A stretch of DNA of 64,000 bases. Origin: Phycicoccus sp. CSK15P-2. Its GTDB lineage: Bacteria > Actinomycetota > Actinomycetes > Actinomycetales > Dermatophilaceae. The notes under the pieces are model-generated. The model saw only the letters and a program-made list of their open reading frames with translations, was not told the origin of the DNA and searched no databases. Of this stretch, positions 34,859-43,002 are shown one piece after another. Both the position numbers and the translations under genes were made by a program. How positions within the stretch are numbered: position 1 is the stretch's first letter; each line of letters starts with the position of its first letter. The stretch is from contig NZ_JAFDVE010000012.1 of the NCBI RefSeq assembly GCF_016888005.1, positions 62,001 through 126,000 of the forward strand. Reading direction: 5' to 3'.

Positions 34859-35063
34859 TTCGGGCACTCCACAGGGGGTTCGGGGTCTCGGTCGCGCGTC
34901 GTGGGCCGACCGGTGGCCGGGACCGTCCGGGTGCGCGCAGCGGCGCTACGCCCGGGACGACGCCAAGGGTCCATGCTAGCGGCGATGCCGGAGCGGACCG
35001 AATCAGCGCACCGAGGAGGGGCCGGTGCTCTCGTCCGGAGTGGCGCCGACGGCGGGGCCGGTG

Positions 35064-35137
35064 TGGAGCGGGCGACGGGAATCGAACCCGCGTAGCCAGT
35101 TTGGAAGACTGGGGCTCTACCATTGAGCTACGCCCGC
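35064..35137 (-). tRNA. tRNA-Gly (anticodon TCC)
   Basis: The minus strand folds into a standard cloverleaf: acceptor stem GCGGGCG/CGCCCGC, D-loop with AATGGTAGA, anticodon stem-loop CCAGTCTTCCAAACTGG (TCC), and T-arm with GGTTCGATTCC. The 3' CCA is encoded. A -10-like TAGGCT lies 35 bp upstream (35172-35177). Confidence 0.95.
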
Positions 35138-35232
35138 GCACCTCGTCGGCGTGCACCGCGAGGGCAGCGCTAGCCTAGGGCCGCGCTCGCGGGATCCGAA
35201 ATCACTCCACGTGTCGGCGGCCGCGCGCATCA

Positions 35233-35306
35233 CGGGGTATGGCGCAGGTTGGTAGCGCGTCCGCTTTGGGAGCGGAAGGCCGCCGGTTCAAATCCGGCTA
35301 CCCCGA
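35233..35306 (+). tRNA. tRNA-Pro (anticodon TGG)
   Basis: Acceptor stem CGGGGTA/TACCCCG, D-arm GGCGCAGGTTGGTAGC, anticodon stem-loop TCCGCTTTGGGAGCGGA (TGG) and T-arm GCCGGTTCAAATCCGGC. The 3' CCA is not encoded; a GC-rich hairpin follows at once. Confidence 0.95.
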
Positions 35307-35485
35307 CGGACACCGGACGGCGACGAAGGAGCCGTCGGTGTCCGGCGGGGTCGCGGGATGACGGGAGCGAGGTCGAGGCACCGACGGAGGAGGTGGCTCG
35401 ACCCGCGGCGTCCGGCTACCCCGGGTGCCGCGAGCCGCGCGGTGCAGGAGCGGACGGTGTGACGGCGGCGTCCGGCTACCCCGAC
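35293..35485. repeat. Partial duplications of the tRNA-Pro 3' end
   Basis: The tRNA terminus TCCGGCTACCCCGAC (35293-35307) is repeated exactly at 35471-35485, and 13 bp of it at 35411-35423. Both extra copies are preceded by GGCG. Direct copies of a tRNA 3' end are the usual trace of an integrase target site, but no integrase gene is nearby. Confidence 0.7.
35307..35344 (+). terminator. Terminator hairpin after tRNA-Pro
   Basis: CGGACACCG (35307-35315) and ACGGC (35317-35321) pair with GCCGT and CGGTGTCCG (35331-35344), with a single bulged G and a 9-nt loop. Confidence 0.65.
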
Positions 35486-35525
35486 AGCGGACCCGCGCTG
35501 ACGACATGACACATCCGCCAAATCG

Positions 35526-36209
35526 TCAGGTGGAGCGCAGGGTGCAGGCGAACTCCGAGACAGTGCGCCCGTGCCGTAGCCCCTTGGCCTCGAACCCGTC
35601 GTCCGGGCGCCACGTCGGCCGCTCCCCCTCGACGACGTCGTAGCCGCCGTGCGCGGCGAGCTGCTCGCGGCAGTGCTCGGCATAGGAGTCGATGTCCGTC
35701 GCGATGCGCAGCACGCCACCGGGCGCGAGGCGGGACGCGAGGAGCGTCAGCGAGTACTGCTGGACGAACCGGCGCTTGGCGTGCCGCTTCTTCGGCCAGG
35801 GGTCGGGGAAGAACAGGTGGACGGCGGCGAGCGTGCCGGGTGCGACCCGGTCGGTGAGCAGTGGAAGCGCGTCGCCGACATGCGCCCACAGGTTGGGCAC
35901 CCCGGCGTCGTCGGCAGCGGCGAGCATCCGGGCCACCCCGGGCACGTGCACGTCGACGGCGATGACGTCGGCCCCCGGGTGCGCCGCGGCGTACGCGATG
36001 GCGGCGGCCCCGTGTCCCGACCCGATCTCGAGCACGACCGGCCCACCGCGGCCGAACGCCTCGGCCGGGACGAGCGACCCCTCGGGGAGCGCGCGCCCGG
36101 GCAGCAGCGTGGCCATCCGCTCGTCGGTCAGCGGACTGTTGCGCCAACGCGGCGTGAAGGTGCGAACGCTCTCGCGCGGGGTGTGGTCGAGGACCGGGCG
36201 GGACGCCAC
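35526..36209 (-). CDS. trmB: tRNA (guanine-N7-)-methyltransferase
   Basis: TrmB puts m7G at position 46 of many tRNAs using SAM. The 227-aa protein has the SAM-binding motif LEIGSGHGAAA, the TrmB hallmark FPDPWPKKRHAKRR, and ATDIDSYAEH near the C-terminus. The start is GTG at 36209 (VASRPVLDHTPRE), with AAAGG upstream; a longer frame to 36335 overlaps the gene before it and is rejected. It lies next to two tRNA genes and is the last gene of a leftward run. Confidence 0.92.
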   Translation of the reverse strand: MASRPVLDHTPRESVRTFTPRWRNSPLTDERMATLLPGRALPEGSLVPAEAFGRGGPVVLEIGSGHGAAAIAYAAAHPGADVIAVDVHVPGVARMLAAADDAGVPNLWAHVGDALPLLTDRVAPGTLAAVHLFFPDPWPKKRHAKRRFVQQYSLTLLASRLAPGGVLRIATDIDSYAEHCREQLAAHGGYDVVEGERPTWRPDDGFEAKGLRHGRTVSEFACTLRST

Positions 36210-36252
36210 GGGACTGTGCCTTTCGAACGGGGACCGACGGTGCCGGCGGACG

Positions 36253-37362
36253 TCAGAGGCGGCGCACCGAGAGGGCCGCCCGGTCGTCATCCTCCCCCGA
36301 ACGCGCCGACTCGCACACATCGCGGGCGACGTCACCGTCGCGGAGCACCGACATCGCCGCGACGCCTAGCATGCGGTCGATGCCGTCGGTGAGGTCACGG
36401 TCGCGGGCCTCGACCACACCGTCGGAGTAGATGAGCAGCCCGTCACCGCGGTCGAGGGTGCCGGTCTGCCGCGGGAAGCCGATCCCGGGGATGACGCCGA
36501 GCAGCGGGCCACGGCCGGCGTCGAGGACCGTCCAGCGGGCCCGCCCCGAGACGTAGCGTGCCGGTGAGGGATGCCCCGCGTTGGCGATCGAGTACGCCCC
36601 CGTGCGCAGGTCGAGCTCGACGTGGACGGCCGTGGCGAAGCCCTCCTCCCACCCCTGACGCACGAGGTAGTCGTTGGCGGCACTGAGGAAGTCGGTCGAG
36701 GGGACGGCACCGAGCAGGCCACCGAGGGCTCCGGACAGCAGCAGCGAGCGGGTGCCTGCCCCCGTCCCCTTGCCGCTCACGTCGACCAGGGCGAGCTCGA
36801 GCCGGTCCCCGGAGGCGTCGAGGTGGGCGACGACGAAGTCCCCCGAGAAGCGGTCGCCGTGCGCCGAGAGGATGGACGACGTGGCCGACCAGCCGTCGGG
36901 GAGCGCGGGGATCTGCCCGACCGACGCGATCCGGTCCCGCAGGTCGGCGAACATCCGGTCCCCGCTGAAGCCGCGGACCCCGACCCGGTCCCGGGAGCGG
37001 GCGATGACGACGACCAGCCCCATGACGACGGCGACGGCGACGATGACGCCGACGACCCGCGCCGGCGACAGCAGGGAACGGGGCACCCAGAAGGCGACGA
37101 CCAGCCCGGTGGCGGCCAGCACCAGGCCGAGACGACGCGGCTCGAGGAGCACGCCGGCGACGACGAGCACCGGGAACACGAGTGAGATGGGGACGTACTC
37201 GGGCACGAGCACGATGCCGATCCCGATGAGGACGAGCGCGACGACGATGGCGACCGGGTACCACCGGTCGTCGAGCGCGGCCAGCCGGGGCGCGACGACC
37301 CGCCGACGCCGATCGTCCGGTGTCTCGCGCCCCGTTGCGCCGAGCTCGGATCGTGCTGCCAT
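36253..37362 (-). CDS. Membrane-anchored SpoIIE/RsbU-type PP2C serine phosphatase
   Basis: The 369-aa protein has four or five hydrophobic segments in the first about 125 residues and then a SpoIIE-type phosphatase domain. Metal-binding acidic motifs are visible: RFSGDFVVAHLD, ALVDVSGKGTGAGT, IANAGHPSP, LLIYSDGVVEARD and SGEDDDRAAL. Such enzymes dephosphorylate anti-sigma factor antagonists and so control alternative sigma factors. No PAS, GAF or sensor domain is present, so any signal is sensed in the membrane part or by partners. It starts 7 bp after rpiB. No anti-sigma gene is adjacent. Confidence 0.85.
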   Translation of the reverse strand: MAARSELGATGRETPDDRRRRVVAPRLAALDDRWYPVAIVVALVLIGIGIVLVPEYVPISLVFPVLVVAGVLLEPRRLGLVLAATGLVVAFWVPRSLLSPARVVGVIVAVAVVMGLVVVIARSRDRVGVRGFSGDRMFADLRDRIASVGQIPALPDGWSATSSILSAHGDRFSGDFVVAHLDASGDRLELALVDVSGKGTGAGTRSLLLSGALGGLLGAVPSTDFLSAANDYLVRQGWEEGFATAVHVELDLRTGAYSIANAGHPSPARYVSGRARWTVLDAGRGPLLGVIPGIGFPRQTGTLDRGDGLLIYSDGVVEARDRDLTDGIDRMLGVAAMSVLRDGDVARDVCESARSGEDDDRAALSVRRL

Positions 37363-37369
37363 GGTGGCG

Positions 37370-37840
37370 TCAGCCGTGCTCCGGCATGCTGCCGTCGGCC
37401 TCGTAGGTGTCGAGCATCGCGATGCGCCGGGCGTGCCGCTCCTCCCCGGAGAACGGGGTGGACAGGAACGTACGCACCATGGCGCGGGCGGTCTCCGGGT
37501 CGGTCACCCGGGCACCGACGGAGATGACCCGCGCGTCGTTGTGCTCGCGCGCGAGGCGAGCGAGCTCCTCGTCGGAGCAGAGCGCGGCCCGGACACCACG
37601 CACCTTGTTCGCCGCGATCTGTTCGCCGTTGCCGGACCCACCGAGGACGACACCGAGCGCGTCGGGGTCGTCGGCCACGGCCTCGGCCGCCCGCAGTACG
37701 AAGACCGGGTAGTCGTCGAGCGGGTCGTACTCGTGCGGGCCGTGGTGGGTCACGTCGTGCCCGTCGGCCTCGAGCATCGAGACGAGGTCGCCGAGCATCT
37801 CGAACGCGGCGTGGTCCCCTGCGATGTGCACGCGCGTCAT
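37370..37840 (-). CDS. rpiB: Ribose-5-phosphate isomerase B
   Basis: RpiB interconverts ribose-5-phosphate and ribulose-5-phosphate. The 156-aa product has VHIAGDHAAFEM at the N-terminus, VLGGSGNGEQIAANKV (the Glu in this motif acts as the base in the mycobacterial type), LAREHNDARVISVGAR and the final MLDTYE region. The length is normal. ATG at 37840. It lies between a DsbA-like gene and the phosphatase with 7-bp gaps, so it is co-transcribed with them. Confidence 0.93.
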   Translation of the reverse strand: MTRVHIAGDHAAFEMLGDLVSMLEADGHDVTHHGPHEYDPLDDYPVFVLRAAEAVADDPDALGVVLGGSGNGEQIAANKVRGVRAALCSDEELARLAREHNDARVISVGARVTDPETARAMVRTFLSTPFSGEERHARRIAMLDTYEADGSMPEHG

Positions 37841-37847
37841 GGTGGAG

Positions 37848-38468
37848 TCAGTCCTCCGTGTCGAAGATCGGACCCTGTGTCCGGGAGCGCTTGAGCTCGT
37901 AGAACCCGGGGGTGCGGGCCACGAGGACGCAGCCGTCCCACAGCAGCCCGGCCGCCTCACCCTTCGGGGCGGGGGTGACGACCGGGCCGAAGAAGGCGAC
38001 GCCGTCGACGGCGACGACCGGCGTGCCGACGTCGTCGCCGACGAGGTCGATGGCGCGCTGGTGGCTGGCCCGCAGCTCCTCGTCGTAGGTGTCCGACGTG
38101 GCGGCGTCGGCGAGCTCCGCCGGGAGGCCGAGCTCCTCGAGCGCGCCGGCGATGGCGGCCGGGTACTCCTGCTGCTCGTGGTGGATGCGCGTCCCGAGTG
38201 CGTCGTAGAGCGGCTTGACGATGTCGTCGCCGTGCTCGCGGCGGGCCGCCACGACCACCCGGACCGGCCCCCACCCCTGCTCCATGAGGGCCGCGTACTC
38301 CTCCGGCAGGTCTCGGCCCTCGTTGAGCACCGCGAGGCTCATGACCGACCACGTGACGTGAACGTCGCGGACCTCCTGTACCTCACCCATCCAGCGGGAC
38401 GTCATCCACGCCCAGGGGCACAAGGGGTCGAACCAGAACTCTGCAGCCGCGCGGGCGGTAGTCGTCAT
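37848..38468 (-). CDS. DsbA-family thioredoxin-fold protein, Rv2466c-like
   Basis: A 206-aa cytosolic protein similar to the mycothiol-dependent nitroreductase Rv2466c of Mycobacterium tuberculosis. The N-terminus reads FWFDPLCPWAWMTSRWM: the first Cys is kept but the second position of the CPWC motif is Ala, which points to a monothiol mechanism. Later family segments are GTPVVAVDGVAFFGPVV and YELKRSR. The start is ATG at 38468 (AGGA eight bases upstream). It is the first gene of the leftward rpiB operon and is divergent from pepN. A role in redox or electrophile defence with mycothiol is inferred. Confidence 0.8.
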   Translation of the reverse strand: MTTTARAAAEFWFDPLCPWAWMTSRWMGEVQEVRDVHVTWSVMSLAVLNEGRDLPEEYAALMEQGWGPVRVVVAARREHGDDIVKPLYDALGTRIHHEQQEYPAAIAGALEELGLPAELADAATSDTYDEELRASHQRAIDLVGDDVGTPVVAVDGVAFFGPVVTPAPKGEAAGLLWDGCVLVARTPGFYELKRSRTQGPIFDTED

Positions 38469-38582
38469 GCCGGTCATCCTGCCACCGCCACCGGACATCG
38501 GCGGGCTCCGTCCGGCGTGACAGGATTGGCGGACGCGCTGTCGACCCGCGCCGACCCCGCACCACCACCGCTAGGAGACCCC

Positions 38583-41135
38583 GTGCCCGGCACCAACCTC
38601 ACCCGCGAGGAGGCCGTCACCCGCGCGTCCCTCGTGGCCGTCTCGACGCACGACGTCGAGGTGGACCTCACGACCGGGCCCGAGCGCTTCTCGACCACGA
38701 GCACCGTCCGGTTCACGTGCGCCGAGCCCGGCGCAGAGACGTTCGTCGACTTCGTCGGTGCGTCGGTCGAGGAGGTCCTCCTCAACGGCGTGGCGCTCGA
38801 CCCCACCCGGCACTACGCCGACAGCAGGGTGCGGCTCCCCGGGCTCGCGGCCGAGAACGAGCTCGTCGTGCGGGCCACCGGGCTCTACACGAACACCGGC
38901 GAGGGTCTCCACCGGTTCGTCGACCCGGTCGACGACGAGGTCTACCTCTACAGCCAGTTCGAGGTCCCGGACAGCCGCCGGATGTACCCCGTCTTCGAGC
39001 AGCCCGACCTCAAGGCGGAGTTCGCGTTCACCGTCACCGCCCCGGCGCACTGGCAGGTCGTCTCGAACTCCCCCACCCCGCAGGCCGAGCCGGTCCGCGA
39101 CGGCGTCGCCACCTGGCGCTTCGAGCGCACCCCTCGGATGTCGAGCTACGTCACCGCGCTCGTCGCCGGGCCCTACGACGTGGTCCGGGACTCCGTCACC
39201 GGCCGGGGCGGCGAGGTCCCGCTCGGGATCTTCTGCCGCCGCAGCCTGACCCCCTACCTCGACGCCGACGAGCTCCTCGACGTCACGAAGCGCGGCTTCG
39301 CCTTCTTCGAGGACGAGTTCGACTGCGCGTACCCGTTCGCGAAGTACGACCAGCTCTTCGCGCCGGAGTACAACATGGGGGCGATGGAGAACGCGGGTTG
39401 CGTGACCGTCAGCGAGATCTACCTCTTCCGCTCCAAGGTCACCGAGGCCATCCGCGAGCGGCGCGCCCTCACCGTCCTCCACGAGCTCGCGCACATGTGG
39501 TTCGGCGACCTCGTGACGATGCGCTGGTGGAACGACCTCTGGCTCAACGAGTCCTTCGCCGAGTGGGCCTCCACGACCTGCCAGGCGGAGGCCACGAGGT
39601 GGACCGACGCCTGGACGACGTTCGGCACCTACGAGAAGGACTGGGCCTACGACCAGGACCAGCTCTCGACCACCCACCCGATCGTCGCCGAGATCCGCGA
39701 CCTCCGGGACGTCGAGGTCAACTTCGACGGCATCACGTACGCCAAGGGGGCCTCCGTCCTCAAGCAGCTGGTCGCCTACGTCGGGCGTGAGGACTTCCGC
39801 GACGGGCTGCGCACCTACTTCCGCACGCACGCGTGGGGCAACACGACCCTCGACGACCTCCTCTCCGAGCTCGAGGCCACGTCCGGTCGTGACCTGCGGA
39901 GCTGGTCGGACCTCTGGCTCGAGACCGCCGGTGTCAACACCCTCCGGCCACTCGTCGAGGTCGACGACGCCGGCCGGTACGTCTCGGTGGCCATCGAGCA
40001 GACGGCCCCGGCGGACCTCCCGACGCTGCGGCCGCACCGGCTGGGCGTCGGGCTGTACGAGGTGCGCGACGGCGCGCTCGTGCGGACCGACCTGCTCGAC
40101 GTCGACGTCGCGGGCGAGCGCACCGACCTCCCGTCCCTCGTGGGGCGTCAGCAGCCCGACCTGCTCCTCGTGAACGACGACGACCTCGCCTACGCGAAGA
40201 TCCGGCTCGACGAGCGCTCCCTCGCCACCGCCCTGGCCCATCCGCGCGGGTTCGTCGAGTCGCTGCCGCGCGCCCTCGTCCTCGCCTCCGCGTGGGACAT
40301 GACCCGGGACGGCGAGATGGGGGCGCGCGCGTTCGTCGACCTCGTCCTCGCGAGCCTCCCCGGCGAGACCGACTCCACGCTCCTGCGCACCCTCGTCATC
40401 CAGCTGCGGACCGCCGTGTACTCGTACACGGCACCCGCGCACCGGGAGGCCACCCGCGCCACGACCCGGGACGCCCTGTGGTCCATGGCCACGCAGGCCG
40501 AGCCGGGCAGCGACGCCCAGCTGCAGCTCGTCACCGCGGCCGCCGCGCTGACGAGCGCCGGGGACGACCCCAGCGCGGCGCGAGGGCTCCTGGACGGCGA
40601 CGACCGCGTCCCGGGGCTCGAGGTCGACTTCGAGATGCGGTGGACGCTGCTCACGGCGCTCGCCGCCGCCGGGGACGTCGACGGCGCGGAGATCGAGGCC
40701 GAGCTGGCCCGCGAGGACACCGCGACCGCGCGTGAGCGGGCCGCCCGCACCCGCGCGGCGATCCCCACCGCCGAGGCCAAGGAGACCGCCTGGCGGGAGG
40801 TCGTCGACGAGACCGGCCGACCCAACGCCATCGTCGAGGCCACCGGGCTGGGTTTCGCCCGCGCCGGGACCCCGTCCGAGCTGCTCCGTCCCTTCGTCGA
40901 CCGCTACCACGCGATGCTGGGTGCCGTGGAGTCACACGGCTCGCACGCCGTCGTCGAGTCCCTCGTCCTCGGCTTCTACCCCGCACCCCTCGTCGACGCG
41001 GCACTGTTCGACGCCACGCAGCGTTGGCTCGACGAGAACCCGTCCCTACCCGCCGCGCTACGCCGCCTCGTCACCGAGAACCGGGACGCCGTGGCCCGCG
41101 CCCTCACCGCCCAGGAGCGTGATGCCCGTGACTGA
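38583..41135 (+). CDS. pepN: Aminopeptidase N (M1 family)
   Basis: A zinc metallopeptidase that removes N-terminal residues from peptides in the cytoplasm. The 850-aa protein has the M1 exopeptidase motif GAMEN (residues 266-270), the zinc site HELAH (300-304) with the third ligand Glu in NDLWLNESFAEW, and a long helical ERAP1-like C-terminal domain. The start is the GTG at 38583 with AGGAG upstream. The mscS gene overlaps its 3' end by 14 bp, forming a pepN-mscS-glbO unit. Confidence 0.94.
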   Translation: MPGTNLTREEAVTRASLVAVSTHDVEVDLTTGPERFSTTSTVRFTCAEPGAETFVDFVGASVEEVLLNGVALDPTRHYADSRVRLPGLAAENELVVRATGLYTNTGEGLHRFVDPVDDEVYLYSQFEVPDSRRMYPVFEQPDLKAEFAFTVTAPAHWQVVSNSPTPQAEPVRDGVATWRFERTPRMSSYVTALVAGPYDVVRDSVTGRGGEVPLGIFCRRSLTPYLDADELLDVTKRGFAFFEDEFDCAYPFAKYDQLFAPEYNMGAMENAGCVTVSEIYLFRSKVTEAIRERRALTVLHELAHMWFGDLVTMRWWNDLWLNESFAEWASTTCQAEATRWTDAWTTFGTYEKDWAYDQDQLSTTHPIVAEIRDLRDVEVNFDGITYAKGASVLKQLVAYVGREDFRDGLRTYFRTHAWGNTTLDDLLSELEATSGRDLRSWSDLWLETAGVNTLRPLVEVDDAGRYVSVAIEQTAPADLPTLRPHRLGVGLYEVRDGALVRTDLLDVDVAGERTDLPSLVGRQQPDLLLVNDDDLAYAKIRLDERSLATALAHPRGFVESLPRALVLASAWDMTRDGEMGARAFVDLVLASLPGETDSTLLRTLVIQLRTAVYSYTAPAHREATRATTRDALWSMATQAEPGSDAQLQLVTAAAALTSAGDDPSAARGLLDGDDRVPGLEVDFEMRWTLLTALAAAGDVDGAEIEAELAREDTATARERAARTRAAIPTAEAKETAWREVVDETGRPNAIVEATGLGFARAGTPSELLRPFVDRYHAMLGAVESHGSHAVVESLVLGFYPAPLVDAALFDATQRWLDENPSLPAALRRLVTENRDAVARALTAQERDARD

Positions 41136-42087
41136 CGCCGTGACCGCTCTCACCCGCTTCCCCGACCTCGCCGACCTCGACGCCCAGGCCGTCGTCGGCG
41201 TCGTCGAGGACGCCCAGCACTGGATGCTCACCGGCGGGGTCCGGGTCCTCGTGACCGTCCTCATCGCCGTCGTCGCCCGCTGGGCGCTGCACCGCCTCAT
41301 CGACCGCACCGTCACCTCGATGACCGCCCGCTCCTCGGAGCGCAACAGCGAGCGGGACGCGCGCAGTGGCCTGCTCGCGACGACCACCGGTCACGCGGGC
41401 GAACGCCACCGGGCCCGGGTCACGACCGTCGGGTCGTTGCTGCGGAGCATCTCCACCTTCGTCGTCGGCCTCGTCGCGGCCCTCACGGTGATGTCGCTCG
41501 TCGGGCTTCCGCTCGGACCGCTCCTGGCGTCGGCGGGCGTCGGCGGTGTCGCGATCGGCTTCGGCGCGCAGAGCCTGGTCAAGGACTTCCTCTCCGGGAT
41601 CTTCATGATCTTCGAGGACCAGTACGGCGTCGGCGACATCGTCGACACCGGCGAGGCGATCGGGACCATCGAGGAGGTCTCGCTGCGGATCACCCGGCTG
41701 CGCGACTTCGACGGGGTCGTCTGGTACGTGCGCAACGGCGAGATCGTCCGGATCGGCAACCGGTCGCAGGGCAACGGCGCCGCGTGGGTCGACATGCCGT
41801 TCTCGTACCGCGAGGACGTCACCAAGGTGCTCGGCATCGTCCGCGAGGTCTGCGAGACCTTCGCCGCCGACCCGGACTGGGAGGCCAAGCTCATCGAGCC
41901 GCCCACCGTCCTCGGCGTCGACTCGATCTCCGGCCAGACCGTCACCGTCAAGGTCCTCGCGAAGACCCTCGCCGGCGAGAACTTCCCGGTGCAGCGCGAG
42001 CTACGGGCCCGGATCAAGGCAGCGTTCGACGCCCACGAGGTCCAGGCACCGCCGCTCATGCCGCTCTCCCCGGGCGGCCCCCGATGA
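41122..42087 (+). CDS. Small-conductance mechanosensitive channel, MscS family
   Basis: The 321-aa membrane protein has transmembrane helices around residues 35-60, 105-130 and 130-150. The pore-lining helix is rich in Gly/Ala (LLASAGVGGVAIGFGAQSLV) and is followed by the beta domain start VKDFLSGIFMIFEDQYGVGDIV, the classical MscS signature. The rest is the cytoplasmic vestibule. It would open under membrane tension and release solutes on hypo-osmotic shock. It overlaps pepN by 14 bp, and its stop overlaps glbO by 4 bp. Confidence 0.92.
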   Translation: MPVTDAVTALTRFPDLADLDAQAVVGVVEDAQHWMLTGGVRVLVTVLIAVVARWALHRLIDRTVTSMTARSSERNSERDARSGLLATTTGHAGERHRARVTTVGSLLRSISTFVVGLVAALTVMSLVGLPLGPLLASAGVGGVAIGFGAQSLVKDFLSGIFMIFEDQYGVGDIVDTGEAIGTIEEVSLRITRLRDFDGVVWYVRNGEIVRIGNRSQGNGAAWVDMPFSYREDVTKVLGIVREVCETFAADPDWEAKLIEPPTVLGVDSISGQTVTVKVLAKTLAGENFPVQRELRARIKAAFDAHEVQAPPLMPLSPGGPR

Positions 42088-42482
42088 GCCTCTACGAGGA
42101 CGTCGGCGGGGCACCCACCTTCGAACGGCTCGTCCACGCGTTCTACGAGGGCGTGGCCGCCGACCCGCCGCTGCGGGCGCTCTACCCCGAGGAGGACCTC
42201 GCGCCGGCCGAGCGCCGGCTGCGGATGTTCCTCACCCAGTACTTCGGTGGGCCGACGACCTACAGCGAGGAGCGCGGCCACCCCCGGCTGCGGATGCGCC
42301 ACGCCCCGTTCCCGGTGACGCTCGACATGCGCGACCGGTGGATGCGGCACATGCTCGCCGCGGTCGAGGCCGCCGAGATCCCCGAGCCGCAGGCCGAGCA
42401 GATGCGCGACTACTTCCTGCGTGCCGCGCACATGCTCGTCAACACCGACGACGGGCACGGACACCCGCCTCTCATGCCCTGA
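42084..42482 (+). CDS. glbO: Group II truncated hemoglobin
   Basis: The 132-aa protein matches trHbO: SLYEDVGGAPTFERLVHAFY at the N-terminus, the B10 Tyr, the distal region FGGPTTYSEERGHPRLRMRH with the proximal His, and the conserved Trp (G8) in RDRWMRHM. Such globins bind oxygen and handle nitric oxide or peroxide. The start ATG overlaps the mscS stop. Downstream, 24 bp past the stop, is a good Shine-Dalgarno sequence (GAGGAGG) before a tiny 11-codon frame, then a hairpin. Confidence 0.92.
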   Translation: MSLYEDVGGAPTFERLVHAFYEGVAADPPLRALYPEEDLAPAERRLRMFLTQYFGGPTTYSEERGHPRLRMRHAPFPVTLDMRDRWMRHMLAAVEAAEIPEPQAEQMRDYFLRAAHMLVNTDDGHGHPPLMP

Positions 42483-42536
42483 CGTCCCACTGCCGAGGAG
42501 GACGCCGTGCGCCCCGACCTCCGGACCGCCGAGGCC

Positions 42537-42570
42537 GTCTGAGGCCCGTCGACCGGGAAGGCCGTCAGAC
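42537..42570. terminator. Bidirectional hairpin between glbO and a convergent gene
   Basis: GTCTGAGGCC (42537-42546) pairs with GGCCGTCAGAC (42560-42570) with one bulged base and a 13-nt loop. It includes the stop codon of the leftward gene and of the 11-codon frame 42507-42542. Confidence 0.55.
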
Positions 42571-42930
42571 GCCGCCGACGAACGCAGCTGCAGCGAGCGC
42601 GTGCACGAGGAGCACCGCGGCCACGGAGAGCCCGGCCACGACCCGGCCCACGCGACGTCCGGTCCGGTCGGCGACGGCGGCGAGCATCGCCCCATGGACC
42701 GCGGCGAGGAGCACGACGAGCACCAGCCCGACGCCGGTCCCCCACCACTCCTCGCCGTCGTTCCACGTGGGGTCACCACGCCCGACGGCGACGGCGACCC
42801 CGACCCACAGCAGGAGCGCGGCCGGCACCGACAGCACGACGAGCGCCCCTGTGCCGAGCGCCGCGAGCACGAGAGCGACAGCCACGGCCGGCCGTGGCCG
42901 CGCGGGAGCCTTCCGGACCTCGTGCTGCAC
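42565..42930 (-). CDS. Small hypothetical membrane protein
   Basis: A 121-aa protein with three or four hydrophobic helices (VAVALVLAALGTGALVVLSV, GVGLVLVVLLAAVHGAMLAA, and a C-terminal VAAVLLVHALAAAAFVGG). A basic N-terminus (QHEVRKAPARPRP) fits cytoplasmic orientation. I do not recognise the family. The start is taken as the GTG at 42930, but the ribosome binding site is weak. It is divergent from the alpha-glucosidase gene. Confidence 0.55.
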   Translation of the reverse strand: MQHEVRKAPARPRPAVAVALVLAALGTGALVVLSVPAALLLWVGVAVAVGRGDPTWNDGEEWWGTGVGLVLVVLLAAVHGAMLAAVADRTGRRVGRVVAGLSVAAVLLVHALAAAAFVGGV

Positions 42931-43002
42931 GCGACGAGGGTCGCACGGAGCGGGGCCGCAGGACGGCGACCGGGTTGGGAACGGCGCGGTGGATAGGCAA
43001 CG

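Noticed and set aside
31944-35156. A single 1,070-residue protein covering the repeat protein and tig region
   Set aside because: The upstream part is antisense-frame sequence over tig; the signal peptide and ribosome binding site fix the real start at 33332.
35293-35485. Complete integrated element at the tRNA-Pro
   Set aside because: Only short copies of the tRNA end are present; there is no integrase or cargo between them.
38571-40910. Very long open frame antisense to pepN
   Set aside because: Antisense frames stay open in this GC-rich DNA. The translation is low complexity with no motif, while the plus strand encodes a complete M1 aminopeptidase.
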